Source: Pseudomonas caricapapayae (GTDB lineage Bacteria; Pseudomonadota; Gammaproteobacteria; Pseudomonadales; Pseudomonadaceae). From it: 64,000 nucleotides of DNA. Positions within the stretch are counted from its first letter, which is position 1; each line of letters begins with the position of its first letter. Below, one piece after another: positions 35,880-43,953 of this stretch. The position numbers and the translations under genes are program-made. Location of the stretch: assembly GCF_001400735.1 (NCBI RefSeq), contig NZ_LJPW01000147.1, positions 45,795 through 109,794 on the forward strand, written 5' to 3'. Below the pieces are notes generated by a model. The model saw nothing but the letters and a program-made list of their open reading frames with translations. It had not been told where the DNA came from and did no database searches.

Positions 35880-36896
35880 ATGGCAGACACAATCGAACTC
35901 GACACGACGGACAGTGGCGCTTACGACCGACGCTCAGAGCGCGCCATGCTGGCACGCGACAACCAGCTGTTGACCTCTGATCTCAAGCAACTCAGCCACT
36001 GGCGGCAGGCACTGCAGATAGGCGTGCAGTGGGCGGTGATCGTCGCCGCAGTCACGCTGGCTGAGGTCAACGACTCGATGCTGGTTTGCCTGGTCGCTGC
36101 AGCAGTCGTTGCGACGCGACAGCACGCGTTGCTGGTACTTATGCACGATGCGGCGCATATGCTGATCAGCCGGGACAGGCGGCGCAACGACCTGATCTCA
36201 AACGTGTTTCTGACGTTCCCCCTGACGCTGAGCACGTCACGCTACCGGGCCCACCACATTGCCCACCACAAGCATCTCAACACCCTGGACGATCCGGACT
36301 ACGCCGATGCCTTTGCACCCGCCAGTTCAGGACTGTTCTGGCAAGCTCTGCTGCGCGACATCAGCGGGTTGTCGACCCTGCAATCGCTACGCACGATGGA
36401 CAGCTTCAGCGTAATCGGACTGTTCACTCACCCGGTGCCGTCGAACCGCATCGAGCGCTATCAGGCAATGGCCTTCTATGCCTGCGCCGCGCTGCTCATC
36501 ACGGCCTTGCATGCCTGGCCGGGCGTACTGCTGTACTGGCTGGTGCCACTGGTGTTCTTTCTGCCGCCGATTCTGCGCATTCGCAGCCTGTCGGAGCACG
36601 CAGGGCTTTCGACACAAAGTGTCAAGCGCGATGCACGCAGTGTCAGTCCGGGCTGGCTGGAGCGAGGGCTTTTCGCGCCTTGCAATATCAATCGGCACTG
36701 GGAACACCATCTTTTTCAACAGATACCCAGCTATTACCTGGGCATCTTGTCCCGGCGCCTGGCGCAACGCCTGCCTGGCTCGGCTGCCGCCTGCAGCACC
36801 CAGGGTTATCTCTGGGGGGCACGCAGCATGCGCGCCGAATTATATGGTGCCAACGGCCAGGCGCGTGCCGTGGCCTCTATGGACCAGGAGGCTTGA
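35880..36896 (+). CDS. Membrane fatty-acid desaturase/hydroxylase type di-iron enzyme
   Basis: A 338-residue integral membrane protein with the three histidine boxes of the desaturase superfamily: MHDAAH (about 89-94), HHIAHHKH (about 121-128) and HWEHH (about 276-280), plus SEHAG between. Hydrophobic pairs flank the boxes. Such enzymes use two irons and O2 to desaturate or hydroxylate lipid-like chains. Members also act on free small molecules, so the substrate is open. RBS GGGAGA precedes ATG 35880. Confidence 0.87.
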   Translation: MADTIELDTTDSGAYDRRSERAMLARDNQLLTSDLKQLSHWRQALQIGVQWAVIVAAVTLAEVNDSMLVCLVAAAVVATRQHALLVLMHDAAHMLISRDRRRNDLISNVFLTFPLTLSTSRYRAHHIAHHKHLNTLDDPDYADAFAPASSGLFWQALLRDISGLSTLQSLRTMDSFSVIGLFTHPVPSNRIERYQAMAFYACAALLITALHAWPGVLLYWLVPLVFFLPPILRIRSLSEHAGLSTQSVKRDARSVSPGWLERGLFAPCNINRHWEHHLFQQIPSYYLGILSRRLAQRLPGSAAACSTQGYLWGARSMRAELYGANGQARAVASMDQEA

Positions 36897-36900
36897 ACCC

Positions 36901-37413
36901 ATGATGCTGACAGGTTCTGAAATAGTGAAGATGCGCGAGGTCGGCAGTGTCGTCATCGAGCCCTTCGACCCCGTACACGTCGAGGTCAATTCGTACGGCT
37001 GTCACCTGGCGGATCTGCTTCTGGAATACGGCAGCGACCGCATCGATCCTCACGGTGCGCTGGAGGTGGTCGAACACCGTATTCCGCCCGAAGGCTTCGT
37101 GTTGTACCCCAACCGTTTTTACCTGGGTGCCACTGTCGAGCAGATCGGCGGTATCGATTTTGCCAGCGAGCTTTACGCCAATGTCTCCACGGCGTCCTGC
37201 GGCGTTTTCATCCAGACCAGTGCGCCGCTCGGCCATACCGGTGCGGCCATCAGCTGGACTCTGGAAATCGTTGTGACTCAACCGGTGCGTGTCTATGCCG
37301 GCACCAAAGTGGCGAAGGTCTGCTTCTGGGCGAACTTCGGCATGACCACCTGCTACGCGGGACGCTACTTGGGCTCCAAGAGCACCGTGCCCTCGAAAAT
37401 CATCCTGGATTGA
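36901..37413 (+). CDS. dCTP deaminase/dUTPase-fold protein A (Glu kept, RSSxxR lost)
   Basis: A 170-residue homologue of dCTP deaminase. It aligns without gaps to the next protein over residues 90-143. At the place of the Dcd motif RSSLAR (E. coli R110-R115) it has N94-V-S-T-A-S99, so the counterparts of Ser111 and Arg115 are gone, while the catalytic glutamate (E. coli E138) is kept as Glu122 in WTLEI. Alone it should be inactive or altered. RBS AGGAGG lies about 10 bases before ATG 36901. It pairs with the following paralogue 2 bases downstream. Confidence 0.85.
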   Translation: MMLTGSEIVKMREVGSVVIEPFDPVHVEVNSYGCHLADLLLEYGSDRIDPHGALEVVEHRIPPEGFVLYPNRFYLGATVEQIGGIDFASELYANVSTASCGVFIQTSAPLGHTGAAISWTLEIVVTQPVRVYAGTKVAKVCFWANFGMTTCYAGRYLGSKSTVPSKIILD

Positions 37414-37415
37414 CC

Positions 37416-38090
37416 ATGATATTGACCGGTAGTGAAATCGAAAATCGCGTGCGTTCGGGTGAAATCGTCATCAGTCCGTTTTCCCATGAGAACGTCAATC
37501 CCAACAGCTACAACTTCCGCTTGCATGACCAGATGAAGGTCTACGAAGACGATGTGATCGATGTGCGCGCCGAGGCGTCGACGCGAACCATCGAAATCGG
37601 CCCGGAAGGCTATGAATTGCAGCCCATGAAGCTGTATCTGGCCTCAACCATAGAAACCATGGGCAGTACCCATTTCGTACCTACCTATGCGGCTCGTTCT
37701 TCGATCGCAAGACTGGGCATGTTCATCAATCTGTCGGCACCGCTGGGCGACATCGGCTTCGTCGGGCGCTGGACCTTGCAGCTGTATGCGCTCAACCGCA
37801 TACGGGTTTACCCCGGCATGAACATCGGTCAGATGATGTTCTGGAACGTCAAGGGCGATATTGAGTTGTACGCCGGAAAGTATCAGGGGGCGACCGAGGC
37901 CTTTGCGTCACGGATCTTCATGGATTTCGACAAGACGCCGCGCCCGCAGCCGCTGGTGCCCAGCCTGGCACCATTCCCTGTGGTAGCCGCCCACGAAGAG
38001 CTCGATGCCGTGCCCGATGCGCTGACCGGCAGGCCCGGGCGTATGGCCACCGATATTTCACTGATAGCAGGAGGCCGTCGTGTCCAGTAA
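37416..38090 (+). CDS. dCTP deaminase/dUTPase-fold protein B (RSSxxR kept, Glu changed to Gln)
   Basis: A 224-residue dCTP-deaminase homologue. The nucleotide-binding motif R94-S-S-I-A-R99 is intact and NSYNFRL (about 30-36) matches the family's N-terminal signature. The residue 23 positions after Arg99, where E. coli Dcd has catalytic Glu138, is Gln122 (WTLQL). It has an extra 50-residue, proline-rich C-terminal tail. I use ATG 37416 rather than the TTG two codons upstream. Its changes are complementary to those of the preceding protein, which suggests a heteromer. The 3' end overlaps the GTG start of the next gene. Confidence 0.86.
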   Translation: MILTGSEIENRVRSGEIVISPFSHENVNPNSYNFRLHDQMKVYEDDVIDVRAEASTRTIEIGPEGYELQPMKLYLASTIETMGSTHFVPTYAARSSIARLGMFINLSAPLGDIGFVGRWTLQLYALNRIRVYPGMNIGQMMFWNVKGDIELYAGKYQGATEAFASRIFMDFDKTPRPQPLVPSLAPFPVVAAHEELDAVPDALTGRPGRMATDISLIAGGRRVQ

Positions 38091-39975
38091 ATACTCGACT
38101 TTGAAACACCTTGCCGGTGATCTGCCGGTGCCCGCCCTGAGCGCTCTGCAGGATGCAGATTACCGCGTGTTATGGCAGGACTTCGCAAGCCGCAAACAGG
38201 CCATTGAGGACACGTTGAAAACCGTGCGGATCACCGCCGGTGCCTTCCTTGACGAGCACATGGACAGAATCGCCCGGCTGGCCGAGTTCGAATGGAGTGA
38301 CGCTGCCGACAGCCATCTTCAGATGTTGCTCGGGCAGGCCGGTTTTGACGCCGGCAACGAACTTGCCGTGCGGTCTTCGGCGAATATCGAGGATGGCAAC
38401 CAGCACAGTTTCGCCGGAATTTTCAGCACTCATCTGTCGGTCAAGGGGTTGCCAGCGCTCAAGGAAGCGATTCTGGATGTCTGGCGCTCCGGAGTTTCGC
38501 GTCAGGCCATCCTGGAACGCTTGCGAGCGTCGATGCTGGAAACACCGGTCGAGATGACGGTGATCATGCAGCGCATGGTCAAGGCGCGCTTCGCAGGCGT
38601 TGCGTTCAGCCACGATCCACTGAGCGGTGAGGCGGTTACGCTGATTGAAACGGTCGCATCGCTGGGTGAAGCGATGGTGTCCGGAGTGGAGAAAGGCATG
38701 TCGGCGCGGATCGGTGCCCGACAACTGCTGGACTGTGACCCGGCGCTGGAACCACACACGACCTTGCTGCTGGAGGTGGCCGCGCTGGCCTCCAGAGCAT
38801 CTGCGGCGCTGGGCATGCCTGCCGACATCGAATGGGCAGTGGATGAACGGCAACTCTGGCTGCTTCAGGCAAGACCCGTCACCAGTCTGCGGGAAGCGCG
38901 CAGCCTGGAACCGATGCTGGAGTGGACTGAACTGTACCTTGCCAGTGACGATGCACTCACGGACTTCCGCCCATTGCCTGCCTTTGCGCAGTATTTTCGA
39001 AGCAAGCGCCGTCCACTGGCTTTATTCGCGCAAAGCCATGACGTTTCGGCAGGCCAGGCATTGCTGATAAAGGCCAATCGCCAAGGCCTGCTCGAATCGG
39101 CCATGAGCCAGGCACTGTTGGACAGGCTCAAAACCGATCAAGTGGTACTGGACTTCTCCGACCAGGTTCGCCAGCAGATCCTCGAGCGGGGCGCAGTGCG
39201 TGAACGACTGCTTGAACTCAGTGACGAGCGCGTGGTGTGTTTCGTGCTGCGCGAGTTTCTGAAGGGTGAAACCGGGCTCATCACTCAGGCATGTGATGAC
39301 GGCTCGACGACCTGCGAATGGTCATCGGAAGGCTTGCTGGCGATCAATCGCGGCATTGCCGGCACTCAACGCGCGCGCCTGGCCACCAACGACCCGAATG
39401 GCCCTGCCGATGCGCAACAACTGCACAGCATCACCCACGCGGCTGGCGAACTGCTGGGCTCGGTGCAACTGGAATGGGTAAGGGCAGGGCAGCAGTTGCA
39501 TCTGATCGATTTTTCGCCGCTGTCGACGTTCGTTCAGGTGCAGGACGCCACGGAAATCCGTCTGATTTCTCCAGGTTATGCCGACGGACCGGTGGTGCTG
39601 GTCACGGCGGGGCGACAGTTGGAGGAACTGAGTATCTCGGCCACTGTGTCGATCAATTCGATCCCTTCATCCAGCTCGCTGGGCACTGAACTGGAAGAGC
39701 TTGAGCGGCAACTACGGATCCACGACGGACAGGCAATCGTGGTCTCGCCGCGCCCTTATGCGGCACTGGCGGCACTACTGCCGTTCGCGCGCGGATTTGT
39801 CTTCGAGCAGGCGTCCATGCTTTGCCACCTTTCGATTCTGTTGCGCGAACACGGCATTCCTGCGGTGGAGTCCGAAGCGCTGTATCGGCAGGGGCTTGCC
39901 GGACAACGGATCACCTTCAGCCAGAGCCCCAAGGCGCTGCCTCACACTGTCAACGAGATACGGGAACTGCAATGA
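38080..39975 (+). CDS. PEP synthase / rifampicin-phosphotransferase-like dikinase
   Basis: A 631-residue protein with an N-terminal PEP/pyruvate-dikinase ATP-binding domain (LAVRSSANIEDG near 86-97, GVAFSHDPLSGE near 173, DIEWAVDERQLWLLQARPV near 250-267). A middle substrate domain of about 260 residues has no family match I know. The C-terminal swivelling phosphohistidine domain has the active His at 583 in MLCHLSILLREHGIPAV. It is shorter than PEP synthase (about 790), with no PEP/pyruvate barrel evident, so it more likely phosphorylates a small molecule, as rifampicin phosphotransferase does. The start is GTG 38080 with AGGAGG upstream, within the end of the previous gene. Confidence 0.82.
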   Translation: MSSKYSTLKHLAGDLPVPALSALQDADYRVLWQDFASRKQAIEDTLKTVRITAGAFLDEHMDRIARLAEFEWSDAADSHLQMLLGQAGFDAGNELAVRSSANIEDGNQHSFAGIFSTHLSVKGLPALKEAILDVWRSGVSRQAILERLRASMLETPVEMTVIMQRMVKARFAGVAFSHDPLSGEAVTLIETVASLGEAMVSGVEKGMSARIGARQLLDCDPALEPHTTLLLEVAALASRASAALGMPADIEWAVDERQLWLLQARPVTSLREARSLEPMLEWTELYLASDDALTDFRPLPAFAQYFRSKRRPLALFAQSHDVSAGQALLIKANRQGLLESAMSQALLDRLKTDQVVLDFSDQVRQQILERGAVRERLLELSDERVVCFVLREFLKGETGLITQACDDGSTTCEWSSEGLLAINRGIAGTQRARLATNDPNGPADAQQLHSITHAAGELLGSVQLEWVRAGQQLHLIDFSPLSTFVQVQDATEIRLISPGYADGPVVLVTAGRQLEELSISATVSINSIPSSSSLGTELEELERQLRIHDGQAIVVSPRPYAALAALLPFARGFVFEQASMLCHLSILLREHGIPAVESEALYRQGLAGQRITFSQSPKALPHTVNEIRELQ

Positions 39976-41150
39976 CTACGGATATTTCACTGTTGTTTTT
40001 CGATCCACACACCCTCAACGGCAGCCTCGACTCCGCGCTGGTTTCCATTGTCGACACAGAAGCTGCGCGAGCCCGCCACTCGGACAATGGTCTGTTTATC
40101 CCCAGCGGCACGCTGCATGCGCAGTGGCTTTCCAATGCCCATCACACCCATGTGCCGATGCCCATGAAGGACTTCGACTTTCAGGTCTTCAATGCCGGGC
40201 AACGCAAGCGCACTCAGGACAGCCGTTCGCGCATGCATATGCTGGATCCGACACTCAATCGTCGACCGTCCGATCAGGCGTTGATGGCAACCCTGGCGGT
40301 GGTGCATCACCTCGATAAATGCAGCGTCTATCACTACATCCACGAGGGCGAAGCCGGAGCCTTGTTTCTGCATCTGATGGATGTCGAACCGGTCGAACGT
40401 GCTTCCTGGAGGGCCTGGCAACGTCTGGCCAGGTCCGCTGCTGCGCGTGTGGCCGTTTCGCAACCGATGCTTAGCGACGACTGCTGGTACGTGCGCTGGC
40501 GTCCGGAAATGGAACTGGAACGTAAATTCACCTCGTTTCAGATACCTGACATGTGGCAGTTGTCCACCGCGATGCACAAGGCGTTCGGAGAGGGAGATTT
40601 CAAGGATCTGGTGTTGGAAATCGACCGTGATTTTCAAACCTACGATTATGAGTCGCATATCTTCGAGGTGACTGGCGACCCCCGCGAAACCGGGTACATC
40701 TCGTTCATTCTCCAGGCCGACGGGCTGATGGCGGTCAAGCGCAAATGGTTTCTCGAGAACGCGGAATTGCGCCGCGAGGACTTCAACACCGATCAACCGG
40801 TGGCGTTTGCCGATATCGAAACTCACGCCCGCTCGATGACTTCGGCAAACCTGCGTCGGCTCAAGCCGTTCCGACGCACCCGGATCGACATCAATTTCGA
40901 ATCGCTGAGGACCGGTAATGGTTTCGGAGCGTATTTCGATGTTTGCCGCATGGTTGACGGGAGTGCGGAGTTCGCTCAGGTCGAAGTCGAATATTGCCGC
41001 AGCAGGACTTTGCACACACTGCGTGAGGTGGAGGAGGACTTTGAAGCCGTATCCAATGTGATGCGTGATTTTCTGGCGGAACGACGCCTGCCGTTTCAAC
41101 AGGATCTCTATTCGAAACTCGACTTTGCCCGTCAGGCGAGTCGGCTCTGA
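39972..41150 (+). CDS. CYTH-like triphosphate tunnel protein
   Basis: A 392-residue protein whose C-terminal half (from about residue 178) carries the charged pattern of CYTH/triphosphate-tunnel enzymes: ExExK as E181-L-E-R-K185, a basic KRK at 256-258, RRTR at 301-304 and a late VEVEY (Glu338, Glu340). The N-terminal 175 residues have no match I recognise. Family members hydrolyse or cyclise triphosphates (ThTPase, adenylyl cyclase IV, RNA triphosphatase). The intact acidic/basic residues predict catalysis. The ATG at 39972 overlaps the previous stop (ATGA). Confidence 0.7.
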   Translation: MTTDISLLFFDPHTLNGSLDSALVSIVDTEAARARHSDNGLFIPSGTLHAQWLSNAHHTHVPMPMKDFDFQVFNAGQRKRTQDSRSRMHMLDPTLNRRPSDQALMATLAVVHHLDKCSVYHYIHEGEAGALFLHLMDVEPVERASWRAWQRLARSAAARVAVSQPMLSDDCWYVRWRPEMELERKFTSFQIPDMWQLSTAMHKAFGEGDFKDLVLEIDRDFQTYDYESHIFEVTGDPRETGYISFILQADGLMAVKRKWFLENAELRREDFNTDQPVAFADIETHARSMTSANLRRLKPFRRTRIDINFESLRTGNGFGAYFDVCRMVDGSAEFAQVEVEYCRSRTLHTLREVEEDFEAVSNVMRDFLAERRLPFQQDLYSKLDFARQASRL

Positions 41151-41173
41151 ACTCACATGCCGGGGAGATGACC

Positions 41174-42310
41174 ATGCCGCAATCCACGATCACGCAGACG
41201 GCTATTGTGTTTGGTAGCTGGAAAATTCGCCATCAGGAGCCGTTCGGCAGCGATGACTACCGGTTGTATGCCGTTGCTACGGACATGGCTTTGCTAGGGG
41301 AGCTGACCGCCGTCGCTGACCTGCGAGGCCGCCACCGGGTACTGGCACGCTGGAATGCCGACGGGGCGATGCTTCTGGAGGCATCGCACGGCGCGCTGGG
41401 CGATGAACGCTGTGACAATCTGTCCGGTGCCGCCATCCCGCTGGCGATCATTCGCTTGCAGGCGGACCAAGTGCATATCAGCCACTTGCTCAATCGCATT
41501 GATGTGCATCGTTCGCTTTTTGTACAGCCGCCGCTTGAAATCGAGCAGCCTGCCGTCCCGCAAAACCTGTTGATCGCGCTGCGTAATGCCTTCGAGCGCA
41601 ACCATTTGGCGATCAACAATTGGGAATGTCGCTACGCCACCAGTGGACAGACCTACGTCGAGTCCTTCGAGCTGACGCCTGATTGCCATGCCCGAATGCT
41701 CGGCGAGGCTTGGTTCGACGCAAGTTTCAGCCCGGAAATAGCGCCGTTCACCAGTCAGTGCGGTGACGAATTTCAGGTCTGGGACCATCAGGTAACCGCC
41801 GCCAGGGCAGAAGACGGTGGTTATGTATGGGTCGAGCACTGCAGCCGCAAACGCAAACTGGCGGTCAATGAACCCATCGTACAGCTGTTCCGCAGCGCGC
41901 CTGGCAACCTGTCCGGCACCGTAAAGCACTTGTCGCTGGGCTCACCGACGCTGGAGGCCATGGCCATGAACATTGATAGCTCGTTGCAGGCGCTTGGCGA
42001 GTACCGACGTTATGCGTTCAGTGCCCCGTGTGAATCCGTGGACAGCGGCAACCTCTTCGCGATCACCTTCGAGACCTGCACGCCGCTCGATTCGCAGGCG
42101 GGAAGTACGACGCGCGGTGAGGTACGTTTTCTCAAGTGCCGGGGCGCAATAGACCCTCAGTCGATCAATGCCGATCTGCGCAGGCTGATGGAGCACCTGC
42201 AGACATTTCTGAGCCTGCGTCGCCAGGAGTGCTGGCCCCTGACTGACCGTTTTGCCTTCCTGCATTCGCCATCGCCTTTCATCGCAACCCCGGAGAGCCT
42301 GCACTCATGA
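41174..42310 (+). CDS. Uncharacterised protein, possible degenerate CYTH-like partner
   Basis: A 378-residue protein without a clear database-style family. By eye the order of strands and helices in its second half parallels the preceding CYTH-like protein (a basic SRKRKL strand, then EYRRYAF with ITFE, then GEVRFLKC and a long helix to FLSLR). However, the ExExK motif is missing (YVESF at that place). It may be a non-catalytic paralogue that dimerises with its neighbour. ATG 41174 is preferred to ATG 41168 because the GGGGAG ribosome site abuts the latter. The end overlaps the next start by 4 bases. Confidence 0.65.
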   Translation: MPQSTITQTAIVFGSWKIRHQEPFGSDDYRLYAVATDMALLGELTAVADLRGRHRVLARWNADGAMLLEASHGALGDERCDNLSGAAIPLAIIRLQADQVHISHLLNRIDVHRSLFVQPPLEIEQPAVPQNLLIALRNAFERNHLAINNWECRYATSGQTYVESFELTPDCHARMLGEAWFDASFSPEIAPFTSQCGDEFQVWDHQVTAARAEDGGYVWVEHCSRKRKLAVNEPIVQLFRSAPGNLSGTVKHLSLGSPTLEAMAMNIDSSLQALGEYRRYAFSAPCESVDSGNLFAITFETCTPLDSQAGSTTRGEVRFLKCRGAIDPQSINADLRRLMEHLQTFLSLRRQECWPLTDRFAFLHSPSPFIATPESLHS

Positions 42311-43353
42311 GCCGTTATCTTTGCAATGGACGCTATCGCTTCGAGCTGGACGATCAAACCTCCGGCTCGGCACTGGCCCAGCGGCTGCGGGTATTCCTCA
42401 CGCCTTACTTTGCCGAGGTGGACGACGACGGCCAGACAGCCGTCGACCTTAGGGTGCGTCTACACGACAGCGCCGCGTTCAACCCGGAGTGGATGGACTT
42501 GTGCGTAACGCCTGACATCATCCGCGAAACATACGCCCCCGGTTTTACCCTGCGGGTCTTGCGCGGCCATGACCAGCAGACGGGGCTGGACTATGCCTGG
42601 GACGCCGATACACGGGTCGGTTACCGGATTGACCGGGCGCGTCACACGGTTGATTTTCATGGCGACGAAAATGCATTCATCCACTTGATCGAGCTGGTGC
42701 GTTATTACGGGCTGCTGGTCGAACAGGCCAAAGGCAGTGTGATCATGCATGCGTCGGCGGTGGTCGGGCCGGACGGCGGAATTGTTGCCATTGGCGGCGC
42801 GAAGGGGGCTGGCAAGACTACCACCATGCTCGACCTGGTACTGTCCGATGAGTACCTGTACTTTTCCGGGGACAAGCTGTTGCTGGACAACCTCGACGGT
42901 CGGATTCGCGCCCGCGGCTGGCCGGACTACCCGCATGTCGGTGTAGGTACATTACGCACACATCCGGAACTGGCAAAGCGACTCGATCTGGCCTCGGTGG
43001 CCGATGATCTGCCGATTGCGCATACCGAAAAACGCCTGTGCAAACCTGAAGCCATGCGTGCCGCACTCAAGGCCAGTCCGGAAGGCTGTGGCTGGCTGGA
43101 GACCGTCATACTGCCCAACGTGTCGGCGCGGGGCAAATTGCAGGTCCATGCAATGGACCGCGATGCGATTCTGGAACACATTCATTCCCCCACGCTCTTC
43201 GAGTGGCCGCATCGTTTCGTTACCTCGACCTGGCACGGCCTGCTGGATGCCGGTTCGCTGACCGACAGCATACCGCCGCAAATCGTCCGTGGGCTGCTCG
43301 GAGTACAGTGGCAAAGCCGTGTGGGCGTGGCGCGTGAGTTGATCAGCGCCTGA
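42307..43353 (+). CDS. HprK-like P-loop kinase
   Basis: A 348-residue protein whose C-terminal half resembles the HPr kinase/phosphorylase fold: IMHASAVV (His148) before the P-loop GGAKGAGKTT (about 163-172) and a Walker B-like FSGDK (Asp189). HprK-like proteins of this type occur in many peptide and small-molecule biosynthetic clusters rather than in PTS control. The N-terminal 140 residues lack an HprK-N domain. It could phosphorylate a protein or a small molecule of the pathway. Coupled by ATGA to the gene upstream. Confidence 0.75.
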   Translation: MSRYLCNGRYRFELDDQTSGSALAQRLRVFLTPYFAEVDDDGQTAVDLRVRLHDSAAFNPEWMDLCVTPDIIRETYAPGFTLRVLRGHDQQTGLDYAWDADTRVGYRIDRARHTVDFHGDENAFIHLIELVRYYGLLVEQAKGSVIMHASAVVGPDGGIVAIGGAKGAGKTTTMLDLVLSDEYLYFSGDKLLLDNLDGRIRARGWPDYPHVGVGTLRTHPELAKRLDLASVADDLPIAHTEKRLCKPEAMRAALKASPEGCGWLETVILPNVSARGKLQVHAMDRDAILEHIHSPTLFEWPHRFVTSTWHGLLDAGSLTDSIPPQIVRGLLGVQWQSRVGVARELISA

Positions 43354-43365
43354 TAAGGAGATCCT

Positions 43366-43953
43366 ATGAACCACGCTATCCAATTGCGTCTGGCGCTGGT
43401 GGCCCCCAGCGGTTCCGGTAAGAGTACAACGGCCCGGTTACTGCGTGAGTATTTCGAAGCGGCCGGGTTGTCGGTAGAGCTCCTCAAGCTCGCCCAGCCC
43501 CTGTACGAGTTACAAGACATGTTCTACGAGCAGGCCGGGGTGGAAGTGGCGAGCGGCAGCCAGAATCAGCGTTTGCTGGAGTGCATCGCACGCGAGCTGA
43601 GGGATCTGGACAGCCAGTCGCTGGTCACAAACTTCGCCCGACGACTCAGCCGGTCCTGCGCTCAGGTTGTCATCAATGACGACCTGCGCGACGACACCGT
43701 TGACTGGCCGTACCTTCAGACGCAAGGCTTCCAGGTGATCAAGGTGCTTGCCGATTCATCCGTGAGACAAGCGCGTCTGGGGCAGCGAGGCGATATCAGT
43801 GTGGTGGAAAACAGCGCACTGGATCTGCAGATGCGCCGGATCGAAGCGGATTATGTACTGCCCAACAGCGGTTCGCTTGAGCAGTTGAGGCAGCGTGTTG
43901 CTGTGGTGGCCCGCTGGGCGCTGGACGACTCTCAACGCCGGATCGCTTCATGA
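43366..43953 (+). CDS. P-loop kinase, dNMP-kinase-like
   Basis: A 195-residue P-loop NTPase with APSGSGKST at residues 13-21 (Lys19), a region resembling phage-type deoxynucleoside monophosphate kinases (RLLECIARELR, then a VVINDDLR strand with adjacent acidic residues) and a lid-like RLGQRGD segment. The likely reaction is phosphorylation of a nucleotide or nucleotide-like intermediate, which fits the dCTP-deaminase pair. Other small-molecule kinases of the adenylate kinase fold are possible. RBS AAGGAG lies 8 bases before the ATG; 4-base overlap with the next gene. Confidence 0.68.
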   Translation: MNHAIQLRLALVAPSGSGKSTTARLLREYFEAAGLSVELLKLAQPLYELQDMFYEQAGVEVASGSQNQRLLECIARELRDLDSQSLVTNFARRLSRSCAQVVINDDLRDDTVDWPYLQTQGFQVIKVLADSSVRQARLGQRGDISVVENSALDLQMRRIEADYVLPNSGSLEQLRQRVAVVARWALDDSQRRIAS

